Source: Dipylidium caninum | Taxonomy: Eukaryota > Platyhelminthes > Cestoda > Cyclophyllidea > Dipylidiidae | Reading direction: 5' to 3' | Assembly (NCBI GenBank): GCA_017562135.1 | Contig: QEYB01000448.1 | Span: 2,664,271-2,728,270, forward strand | Length of the DNA: 64,000 nt | Part shown: positions 1-9,415 of the stretch, piece by piece | Numbering within the stretch: position 1 is the first letter of the stretch | Layout: the number at the start of each line of letters is the position of its first letter | The notes under the pieces: model-generated | The model's input: the letters and a program-made list of their open reading frames with translations, nothing else | Database searches by the model: none | Told to the model about the DNA's origin: nothing | Made by a program: the position numbers and the translations under genes

Positions 1-1011
1 TCGTTCTCGGACAGTTTTCTCCATGAATAGTATAAAAATTTAGTTTTATAGAGCGACGATACAAACGGAAAAGTCTGAGGCTTTTTCTGTCGAGGTCCCA
101 CGCCAATTCCTGTTCAAATCTAGGATTTTTTTCGTGTCTTATGGGATGAGTGCAGAGTATCTTAGAACCCAGTTTCGCCTCTGCAAGTACACAGGCTGTG
201 GGTAATTCTTCGAAATCCTCTCCTGTATTGTAAACAACACAGGAGAATATTAGAAATTATACCGTTCCACAACCGGTAGTATTTCTCACTAAATCAAACT
301 CCTGTTTCCCAAACAACTCACCTGATATCAGAGATAAAACAAGTAAGCGACGATCTTTCCGAGACATTTTAGAAGTGAAGCTTGCGGGGAAACACCGTCT
401 TCAAATTAGGGCGCTTTCATGGTAGGACACCCTAAAGTATGACATTAATTTTACTCCCGTATGATAAGTCTTACCTGCGTGAGTTGCTCACTGTTAAGTT
501 GGATATATTTGTTTAAACTATTTTCAGACGTGAGCTAAGGCACTAAGGTAGGCTAATGTTGGTACAACTTTTCTAAGTTAAAACCCTTTTTCTGTACTAC
601 AGGTTGGAAAATTAGCACTTCTATACACCATCACGGATAAACAATCTGCAAATTAAACACTTGCCATTGTACTTGAAAGCACCAGCAAGGGACCGCCGAG
701 CGCTTCAAATAGAAGCCGCAGACGAGGGCCACCCGGTTGCGCTGACTGCAATTGAGGTGCGCGAATTTAGGTCAGTTAAACAAACACTGATATCTCGTTA
801 CCGTTTTCACAGGCTTGGTGTACGACAGGTATTTAATGTACCACTTGTCTATAGGAGTACTTTATTTAAATTGAAATATGAATAGGCTGAACCAACGTGC
901 ATTTTACACATGGCTGTAATCTTTTCTACCTCACATTAAAAAATAAGATAACACTGATGTGTCGCATAAACCCTTGGCCTTATTTCGCGCAATGTTATAG
1001 TAATGAAACAA

Positions 1012-1150
1012 CCAGTTCATGGCTTTCAAATTTAAGTCAAAACTGTGATCTCTATTTTTCGTCCCATTTTCAAATTCCCTTCGGGTACAGTCTCCTCGAA
1101 AGTTTCAAAGTTACCTTCAGCCCGTCGAGAAGCACTTTTCTTATTTTTAA
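1012..1150 (+). repeat. interspersed repeat, copy A
   Basis: Clearly similar to the reverse complement of about 2345-2485. Both copies keep a readable frame with the shared words NLSQN, SHFQ, FGYSL and ESFKVTF. This points to an old mobile element or a duplicated coding fragment. Ends are approximate; no terminal repeats or target-site duplication were seen. Confidence 0.6.
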
Positions 1151-2344
1151 CTTCGTTGCGTATTTGACTTCTGTGGGCAATTTCAAGTACAAGCGCTCAG
1201 GAAACTAACAAAGTTGCCAACTTTGATCCCTTTTACTCCAATAGGTTTGTCGCCTTTTGGAGTGCATCAAACGAAACTGTCAACGGTGCGTAGTGAACAA
1301 TTATTTCAATCATCCGCCTGTATGTTTTCATTATATTACTCGGGGAATATCGTTGTTCATCCAAATATATGAGGATGTGCATTCTGTAGTCGAAAAGCGT
1401 GAATTTATGAGCGCTTAGAAGTGTTGTCAAACTAACCTAGATAGTGTTTTCTCCGATCATGCTTCTCTGTGACTTAGCATATCAAAATGCGGAAAATTGC
1501 TATTTAACTTCGCGGAATTTTCGACTTGATTTGAGTCCAATTCTGCGTGGCTAAGCTCCTCACGCTACGTGGTGTTAAAGCACCATGCTATATTTATACG
1601 ATAGTCTTGCCAGTGCTCTACTTTTCCCTCAATTAAACCTACTCATGCGTTTAAGGCCCTTCGAAAAGAGGTTGGAGTCACCGCCTCGGAGGAAGCCGAG
1701 TCCATCATCACTTGGGGGTATCGGCTGATGAGCCGGTTTCGACCCATCCTGTCGAGTTAGAGGGACGCTGCAGACCCAGTTTCTAGTAAGCCTACTGGCC
1801 TTCACCAACCCTAGAAGAGCACTCCGCCACCGCGCCGACATTCCATATTCCTAGAAGAACGCCTGCACGCAGTGCACCAACTCCCTCTATGAGAAGCTCT
1901 CAAAATTTCGGCGGCAATATTTATGGTAGGAGGTAACACCAGAAAATACCAAAAATGAAAACCATCTTTGACTTATCAGTACTCCAAATGAAATGTGAGG
2001 CAGGGTGGCGTGCGACAGTCTTTCAACGTAACGCGTTCACCATTTTGTGAAATCTACTGATGATGTTCAAACATTCAGTTTGAAAATCTCTGGAAAAGTA
2101 ACGTTTCATCGTTTAACAAGAAGGCCCAGACCATTCATTTACTTAGAACCTCCATTATTACCCATTATTTCTACCAGAAATTCGAAGTCAACCTAAATTA
2201 TTTAATGCGATTGGTACCCAAATCCAGTACACAAATAGCATGATTCTCGATTTTCTTGTACGGGAGGACTTGGAACTTGCTGGACGTGGAGGTGAACTTC
2301 GAGGCTGAAACGCCCTAAGGTTGGAAAAAGTTTATTTCTGCCTT

Positions 2345-2485
2345 GACGTGAAAATATCATGCTACGACTTTCGACGGGGTTGAAAGTAACCTTAAAACTT
2401 TCGATGAGACTGTAGCCGAAGTGAAGTTGAAAGTGGGACAGAAAAAAGAGATCATAATTTTGACTTAAATTTAAAAGCAGTGAAT
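2345..2485 (-). repeat. interspersed repeat, copy B (inverted)
   Basis: Inverted counterpart of copy A, about 1.2 kb away. Similarity runs from a TTTAAATTTAAGTCAAAA-like start through the FGYSL/ESFKVTF-coding part, then fades. Substitutions are scattered, as expected for old copies. Confidence 0.6.
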
Positions 2486-3982
2486 CGGCTATCTCAGGTG
2501 GGCGCAAGTGGGCTGAGGGGCTCCCCAACTCTCACTCAAATTGGGTATGGGCAAGGAGGCGCCTCGAGACTTTGTAGCCACATTAGACTGGCTTTTAACG
2601 CGCTCCCACCGTTGTCAGCACATTTACTGCCCCCTCCACCGGGCGTGATTTGAGAGTCAAAACATTAAGGCGTCTCAACCAACCGGTCAGGCGTGGAAAG
2701 TGATAACAGAAATTGAAGTAGAAGTGACTTGAGAGGAGCGGCTTTCCGCTTCTCAGGACTCATGTTCAGGCGCTGGGCGGGCTAGTTGGCGGTCTATTCG
2801 CAGACAAGTGTTCCCACATCCACCTGCTGGCGAATTAAACCTTCGCCCTCGCGAATTATTTAGGCTGCGGGAAAAATTGGGGGCTAGGACGAAGATAACC
2901 GCTAAAGGGACTTGGATTTACGGTATGTGTTTATGTCTCAGCGAGTAACATTGTAAGGGAGTTGTTCTGGCCTGAATATGCTTTTCTTCTGGAAGGGAAG
3001 GAGGTGGGGCTTTTTTAAGAAAGTCCTATTTCCCTACATGAGATGGCGAGATGTGGCCGAGGCCAAGAAAGGCGTGCGGCGGGTTGTGGACTGCAGCAGC
3101 GGGGATGACTGCCTAGCTTATCGCGGCCGAGGATTTTCGGAACGTCGAAGAGCGCCGCATGCCGCTGGTGGATGATGAGGGGGGAAGGACGACGCCAAAA
3201 CCATCCTGCAGGGGGGAGAGGAGGAGAAGCGATTATGCCTCCATGCCGTTCCCCTTTGCGATGTAAATGTAGCTGAAGTACATTTAACTGGAATACGACT
3301 TTTCGTAGCCTATGAAGGAGTGCAGGTAGAAAAATCCCACAATGCCGATGAGCGTCAGCGGTGAATACTCCTGACGGCATTTAGGATTCCTTAACTGGCC
3401 CAAGTTAACCCTATTGACCTCGACGTGGGAGACGATGAGGCGATCAGACCCGTCCACTGACGCGAAAATTAAGAGCCACATCGTCTCCATCCTTCTAAAT
3501 TTATGGCGCTGAGGCCATTTATTTAAATATTCCCCCTAGGGAATCCACTGCCTATGTGGGTCCGCCATAAATCACCGCTCACGACCATGTGTTCGCACCA
3601 TTCGCGTCGAATAACGGCGACATTGGGAGTGAGGGGACAGACTTCGCAACTGTGCCGGAACGGCTGGCGTGGGTTTGCTTTACTGACGACCCAGCCTCCG
3701 GCGGGGACAAACTTACGTGGAGGATTTCCTCTGCGGCAGAGCAAATTTACATACTCAACCAACTGTTAATCTCGAGCTCACGTGGAAGCATGGTGTGAGG
3801 AGGGGACGAGTCCAGAGAAATGGAATCACGATTTGGGAGCGTGTGACACCCCGCGGCCGACGGCTCCGCTCGAGGCGACCCGGTTGCCTGAGGTTGGGGC
3901 TATGCACGTAACTAGGAGATTATTATTTTAGTCTGTGATAAGATCTCACAGTTTTATTCGCGCTTCAAAGAGTAATGAAACA

Positions 3983-3988
3983 TTTATT
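3983..3988 (-). promoter_or_regulatory. polyadenylation signal AATAAA of the GPCR gene
   Basis: TTTATT on the plus strand reads AATAAA on the minus strand, about 50 nt past the GPCR stop codon, a normal distance for a 3' end signal. Confidence 0.55.
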
Positions 3989-4002
3989 TCGATGGTACGC
4001 CT

Positions 4003-4028
4003 ACACACACACACACGCACACACACAT
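4003..4028 (+). repeat. CA dinucleotide microsatellite
   Basis: Interrupted (CA)n with one G substitution, in the 3' untranslated region of the GPCR gene between the stop codon and the AATAAA. Confidence 0.9.
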
Positions 4029-4040
4029 GCCTACAAACAG

Positions 4041-4844
4041 TTAGTTTGGGTAGCTGGTTGTGACAGCTTCGGTTTGAGCAATTCGTCGTATAGAGGCACG
4101 GGAGCGGGGAGAGTAGAGGAAAAATTTCCTCTTGAAGAGGCCCAAAGCAGCCTTCCTGAATGTGCGTCGTACCAAACAGTAGACGAAGAAGTTAGTGCTC
4201 AGGTTAATCATGAAGAGGAACCACGCGATGTAGTAAATGTCCGCCAGGCTGCCGGATGACTCTTTCCACGTGTCGAGGAAGTGATTGAAGGTCTGGACCA
4301 CATTGATGATCGCAGAAGGCAGGGTGAGAGCGACGAAGCAAAATGACACAGCCAAGAGTTGCATTGTGGTGGAGAAACGCGAGATCGGCAGGCCCGACCC
4401 GGAGTGGCTGGCCACACCTCCGCGCCTGCCCCGCCCCCCTCCGCCTCCGCCTCCGCCCAGTCCAAACTCTCCTTCAGCACCAGGCTGTCGACGATTGCGG
4501 ATCTTGTGGAGGATGACGGCGTTGCAGGAGCAGATAATGGTGGCCGGGAGGACGGAGAGGAAGAGAACTTCGAAGATGCGGTTGACGTTGAGCACTTCGG
4601 TGGGGCGGCAGACAAACTCGCCGGTGCCGCAAGGGTCTCGCACTGTCTCCAGGGCAAAGAACCATGGCATGTTGAGGAGGAGGCTGATGAAGACCGTGAG
4701 GAGGATGTGGAGCTGAGTGCGTCGGAGAGTGAAACACTTGATGGCGTGAAGGGGCCACACTACTGCAATTAACCGCTCGATGGTGAACATCACGACTGTC
4801 CACGTGGACAGAGTTCGGGAGGTGAATGATACGAACACGGTTAT
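4041..4844 (-). CDS. GPCR exon: TM3 to TM7 and C-terminal tail
   Basis: 804 nt after the acceptor CTTTTCAG. Holds TM3 with ERL, TM4, extracellular loop 2, TM5, a glycine-rich loop 3, TM6 (FCFVALTLPSAI), TM7 and the stop codon. Confidence 0.85.
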   Translation of the reverse strand: MTVFVSFTSRTLSTWTVVMFTIERLIAVVWPLHAIKCFTLRRTQLHILLTVFISLLLNMPWFFALETVRDPCGTGEFVCRPTEVLNVNRIFEVLFLSVLPATIICSCNAVILHKIRNRRQPGAEGEFGLGGGGGGGGRGRRGGVASHSGSGLPISRFSTTMQLLAVSFCFVALTLPSAIINVVQTFNHFLDTWKESSGSLADIYYIAWFLFMINLSTNFFVYCLVRRTFRKAALGLFKRKFFLYSPRSRASIRRIAQTEAVTTSYPN

Positions 4845-6235
4845 CTGAAAAGCAGGCGTAGAGAAAAAGTAATAACGTAATGAAGAGGCCGCTAACCGGT
4901 TTATGCCAAAATTGTTGCTGATTGCAAGGACAAAGAGAAATGATAAGTTGCGTGTTTGCCAGCGCTCTGCTTACGCCCTCCGGACAAACGGCCAGCGAGT
5001 TGTTGCAGGGACTGTCGTCTACACGTCTTAAGACTGTCAAAAGGGGCAATTTGATAATAATGTGATGATAACAATGGAAAAAAAGCCTCCGCGTCCCCAC
5101 AGAGGTTCGGTAGTGACTTGCCCAGTTGCCTCGTCCTCCAGAACCGGCTAAATGTATATTCCAGTGGAAGGGAAATGCGCTACTGTGTGGAGAGCGGTCG
5201 CTAATTTGAACCAAGGAATTGCCTACAGAGCTGCCTCAGTCGCCACCTCCTGAACCCCACGGCGCCCTCGGTGGCGCCTTACACGATAGTGCCAATTGCC
5301 AACGTCTGTCGGCTCGGCCTTAGGCGGCTCGGGGCCTGGCCGCGACGGGACGGGACGGGGCGGGGCGGGGCAGGGCAGGGCAGGGCAGGGCAGGGCAGGG
5401 TGGAGCGAGGAGACGCGTTTAGCGGCTCGGACACATGCTGGGGGCGGTGGGGTGGATGCGCCAGCTTGGCTTTCGTCGGCATGTAGAGCAAAATCTTGAG
5501 GCTGCTCTCTCCGTTCCAACGTCCCCTTCACCGCCACCCACCAAAAGGTAGCGAAGCAGAATCGCAGGTAAATAATTACTTACTGCTGCCCTATTTTGAG
5601 TTTAATTAATCCTCCGCTTTATTGCGCTTTATTAATGAGATTCCCCGTCACCCTGGGGAGCAAGTGAGGCGATGTCGTACGTCAAAAATCACAGCCAATA
5701 AGATTAACGGTATTGTCCGGTGGATGACGAGAAAAAGGCATTGCTAAACACTACGTGAACGTGCTCACAGTTGAAGAATGATGCCGTCGATGGAGGAGAG
5801 CACGCACCTGACAGACTCCGGGCTTCGAAAAGTAAATGTCTATTGCCGTGAAGGCTGGTCCCGATTTAGACATGAGGTATACTTTGAGCACCATCAGCGG
5901 GTAGAAGGTGCACTGGAAGGCCGTGATGGAGACACAGTCGAACACGGCCAGGCATCGCAGATAGCAGATGCAAGCAGTCTCCTTGGAGGTTGCGTTCAGC
6001 AGCGCTATCACGAATATGTTGCCTAAAAGGAATGCGCATTGGTGAGCGACGCCGGCCCGCACCAACCGCCCGCTCTGTGGGCAGACGAGAAGACCGCGGC
6101 CAATGAAGGCGGCGTCGGACTCACGCACCGACAATCCCGATGACGGCGACCACGGGTTGCACGTAGGTGAGGAAGAGGATGACGCCTGCGGACGGCCTCC
6201 CGTTGGAGTGGCTCCCGAGGGTACTGTTGTAGCAA
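4041..6235 (-). CDS. class A (rhodopsin-type) GPCR, neuropeptide-receptor-like, 5' exon missing
   Basis: Seven-transmembrane receptor, probably for a neuropeptide (FMRFamide-type is a guess). Exons on the minus strand are 6235-6129, 6022-5808 and 4844-4041, joined in phase by introns of 106 and 963 bp. TM1 ends in the GIVGN signature across the first junction. TM2 contains LRCLAVFD. The TM3 cysteine is in GVCQ; the DRY position reads ERL, followed by IAVVWPLHA. A second extracellular cysteine lies in the DPCGTGEFVC loop. TM7 has NLSTNFFVY where NPxxY is usual, then a basic tail. Intracellular loop 3 carries a glycine/arginine-rich insert. About 373 residues are visible. The start methionine and N-terminus must lie in an upstream exon, because the first visible exon begins at an acceptor-like site (pyrimidines then CTAG) with no in-frame ATG. 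An N-glycosylation site (NST) sits just before TM1. Assignment to class A is firm; the ligand is unknown. Confidence 0.85.
5344..5402 (+). repeat. G-rich pentanucleotide repeat in a GPCR intron
   Basis: Imperfect period-5 array that drifts from GGGAC through GGGGC to AGGGC units. The closely spaced G runs on the plus strand could fold into G-quadruplexes. It lies in the 963-bp intron between TM2 and TM3. Confidence 0.9.
5808..6022 (-). CDS. GPCR exon: end of TM1, TM2, first extracellular loop
   Basis: 215 nt after a CTTTTAG acceptor. Encodes NIFVIALLN, TM2 and the loop up to GVCQ, the conserved disulfide cysteine. The donor is GTGCGT, phase 0. Confidence 0.8.
6129..6235 (-). CDS. GPCR exon: N-terminal tail and TM1
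   Basis: 107 nt with the CYNST glycosylation site and TM1 (VILFLTYVQPVVAVIGIV). It ends at a GTGCGT donor in phase 1, so the TM1 asparagine comes from the next exon. Confidence 0.7.
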
Positions 6236-7546
6236 CTAGTGCGACGAATGAGGAGGTAAAAGACCAGTTCCCATACTTCTAACCTACCCGGCAAATTGCA
6301 TTGCTAGTTCAAACATTTCCATTCAGCGTCCAGGTCATCGTCTTCTGTGCACTACAAGGTGAGAGAAGGGGCTCGGTGGCTCTACAAGCGTTAGCAACGG
6401 GTCCATCTGGGAGGAGCCTTATTCCATAGAGCGGGCGCGTGGCAGTCGCCTTATCGAAAGGAGTAAGGAGGCAGACTTCGAGGCTTACTTGAGGCAGTAT
6501 GTTTACGTTGGAAAGCGAACGCGATAGGAGAGTGGGTTACTTCAACATTTGCCTCAGTTAATGAAGGGGAAGGCGGAAGCTTATCAGATGTGGCGCTGTG
6601 TCTTGTCCAATGGCGTGGTTGTAGCAGAACACGGGGCTTATTGCCATGCTGGGCCTTGGGAGGGTGCATGCGTGCTCCCCACGGTTGCCGTGGGCACGAG
6701 GCATGAGGGTCGGGTGCTCCTTCCTTGGCTGACGGCCTTCGTCTCCCACTTAGACTGCATTTGGAGCCCAGACCAGCCGTGTGGAAAAACCGAATTTCCT
6801 TCCGAACCGTATTTTGTATGTGGCCCTCTGACATGAGCTCATTCGGGCGAACGACTTCTCCTCCGAAGGTGGACTCGCTGCGTGTGACGTCAACCAGCCC
6901 GGTGAGACGAGAGCCGACAGGATTTTCTCACACAGTAACGTCTGTGGCTGATGTTGCTGACGAAAGGGGTTGGAGCGAGCACTTCGTTTGAGGCACCACA
7001 CAATTACCGCCGATGCCACTGACACGGGGAATCTGAATCTCATGCTCGAATGACCCTCAGACTAATTTATGCCTTCGAGGAGGAAAAGGCCATAATAGGA
7101 CGCGAAGTTTGAGTGTTCCCTTTTGAGGTCAGACGCAAAGAAGTTGAGTCCCAAAAAATAGGCTTTTGTGCCGTTCCGACTTCGCCCTCTGAGCGCTCAC
7201 ATCGAGGAGCACGTCGGCGTGGTGAATGGAAGTTCCCTAAGGACTGTGTCGTGCCAAAGTTGTACTCAGGGCAAATGGGACATGTGCTTTATTAAGATTT
7301 GGCGTGGCCGCAGGTGAGGAGCAGTGGAATTTTATGCAGTTCTGCGGTTAACCTCCGAACATTCGAGCTTCACCCAAGTACAAGGATTTGCCGCGGCCTT
7401 CATTGGCGCTGACGACCTCGTGTGCGCCGTCGCCCAGGTCCTGGGTGTCCTTCTAGTGAAAGACACATTTCCATCACAAAATGTAGACTAAGCCAACCGT
7501 CCGTGTCCAGGAGGCTAATGAGATACAGGGAGCATCCGCCCCGCCC

Positions 7547-7599
7547 CTCCTCGCCTCGCCTCGCCTCGCCTCGTCTCGCTTCGCCCCGCCCCCCCCCCC
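7547..7599 (+). repeat. CTCGC pentanucleotide repeat followed by poly-C
   Basis: About eight CTCGC units, the last ones imperfect, run into a stretch of 11 or more C. It is a second period-5 array within 2.2 kb of the one in the GPCR intron. Confidence 0.9.
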
Positions 7600-8713
7600 T
7601 GCGTGGGGCGCACAGGGCAAACGGTCCTATGCCAAGGCTAAAGCAGTGTCCGAAACGCGCCTAACAGGCGTGTCAGGGCGGGAATCAAAGTTTAGCAGGG
7701 CGGCGAAATGAAAGGATGGTTTAATTAGGGGGAACTGTGAGCCAATGAGGACAAGGATTGCTTTATTAACCTGAAAGCGCCATCGCCTCACCGTCCCAGT
7801 CTGAGTATCCAGAGTAAAATTATCGTGAGCACATATTGCGTCAACAAAAGCCTGTCGCTTTGGAGTCTGAAAAAACGTGTTGCGCAGTAGGAGAATTTTG
7901 GGGAAGGAACAGAAAGGAGGGGCGAAAGACTACTTCGAAAGGGGTCGGGAAGGAAAGAAAAGAAAGGCAAGCTAAGCATCAACAGCACCGGAATCTGCGC
8001 AAGGACGAGAGCGTATAACACAAAACAAGAGAGAAAAAAGTCTTGGTCTTGAGGGAGCGAACATCCCTTCAAAGAACTTGGCGTCGTTTCAAAAACCAGT
8101 GCTTGAGCACCTCCCCACTCGGCAGACGCACCCCCGACGGCGACAACTGCGGAGCCACCACCCTCCCTCCTCCAAACACGTTTACCCAGTTGACGAATGC
8201 GAGGAGGTTGGTGCCCAGGTTCGAGCAAAGTGGATTCCCGGAAAGCTAATCTGCTCCGTTGGTCCAAGGTGGCGGCGTATGCTATGGGGCGGCGCAAATC
8301 GCCGACGGCGGGGGAGGAGACGGCGACAAGACCGGTGCCGTGATCTCGTCGGAGATAGGCCACACGTCGCCATCCATCTAGTCCACATTAGTTGACGAAG
8401 GAATTATCCAAGAGTGCACACCAAAACGGCCAACGATTCCGCGCTTCCACGCAAATGGGCGTGGAAGGTAATTTCATTGCCTACATACGCACTCTGTCGT
8501 CTCTTAGCTGTTGGATAAAGTTTGAGGGCAATAAGAAAAAAGAAGTGGTTAATGACAGGGACAAGTCCAAATGCTGCATGCGTGTAACTGGGCGATCCGA
8601 GGGCGCGGGACACTTTTATGGCATGGTGTAAAATGTTGAAAACGATGTGCGAGGCTGCGGTGAGGTGCGCAGTTAGGCCCAAAACAACCCCCCCCCCACC
8701 TGAGGTCTTTTGA

Positions 8714-9415
8714 ATGCCGCAGGGGGTGTCCAAATGGCGATTTTTCGAAAATGCTAACCGAGTTGAAGTAATCGGCTTCAATGCATTTTACGATGAAGCC
8801 ACTCTTGGGGGGATCGAAGCACTGGCCCGGGTTCCGTCAACTTCCAGCCTCATGTCGGGCATGGCACAGTCGCCAAGTGTCCAGCACGAGGGGCTTAGTT
8901 TACTAGCAGGTGAAAATCCTGCTCCTCCGCCTCCTCCTCCTCCTCGTCGAGTTTGCAACCATACTGGGGCAAGAAAGAAGGAGAAGGACGACGCGATTAT
9001 CCGGCGTATGAAGGAGACAGCAGGCGAATCCATTTCGACTAGTCTCGGCATTTACTTTTTCACCACCCGGACATCAAGCCTCGGGGCATTTCTCTTGAAG
9101 TGGAGAGGATTGCGTTCAACCGGCATTAGAAAAATACGTGGAGTGAAGCAGGACATTCGGGGGAATTTTGCAAAACCGGCGTATCATGGCGACGCGAACA
9201 CTTTCCGTGCACCGGAGTGGATTTTCGACTTCAGTAAACAAGCGAGTGTCACCGTGCTTCGTGCTGTTATTCCTGCTAGTGTGGGCGTTATTACCCCAGT
9301 CAACCTCTCCTACTCGCGCGGAGAGGCAAAGCTGTTAACCAAATTGAAATTTCTCTCCGTGGCGACAGCTAAGCAGGAATTAGGCGCGTCTGTTGCAGGT
9401 GAAAGAGATACCTGA
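8714..9415 (+). CDS. hypothetical ORF, 233 codons, function unknown
   Basis: One of the longest uninterrupted frames in the window outside recognised exons. The translation starts MPQGVSKW, carries a short proline run (APPPPPPP) from a CCT/CTC-rich stretch near codon 70, and ends GASVAGERDT. I see no signal peptide, membrane segment, coiled coil or known motif. There is no obvious splice context on either side. It may be chance openness in GC-rich DNA. Confidence 0.2.
   Translation: MPQGVSKWRFFENANRVEVIGFNAFYDEATLGGIEALARVPSTSSLMSGMAQSPSVQHEGLSLLAGENPAPPPPPPPRRVCNHTGARKKEKDDAIIRRMKETAGESISTSLGIYFFTTRTSSLGAFLLKWRGLRSTGIRKIRGVKQDIRGNFAKPAYHGDANTFRAPEWIFDFSKQASVTVLRAVIPASVGVITPVNLSYSRGEAKLLTKLKFLSVATAKQELGASVAGERDT

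Larger units (their letters stand above)
1..4040. other. intergenic, no supported gene
   Basis: Open frames here reach at most about 120 codons, overlap one another on both strands and show neither splice-site logic nor a family motif. The stretch contains an inverted pair of diverged repeat copies and, at its right end, the 3' flank of the GPCR gene with a CA microsatellite. Confidence 0.6.

Noticed and set aside
60..130. GTTCAAATC, like a tRNA B box
   Set aside because: No A box at the right distance and no cloverleaf.
1726..1760. CTGATGAG next to GTTTCG, resembling hammerhead ribozyme core words
   Set aside because: A hammerhead needs CTGATGA and GAAA on the same strand with three stems; here the second word is in reverse complement, so no core forms on either strand.
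3284..3490. Minus ORF ending in a hydrophobic segment (TLIGIVGFFYLHSFIG)
   Set aside because: Looks like a membrane helix but stands alone below the GPCR stop codon, with no phase-matched neighbour.
7788..8363. 191-codon minus ORF with a leucine-rich end
   Set aside because: Overlaps several equally long plus frames; the hydrophobic end comes from an A/G-rich plus strand read in reverse, and no motif or splice context supports it.
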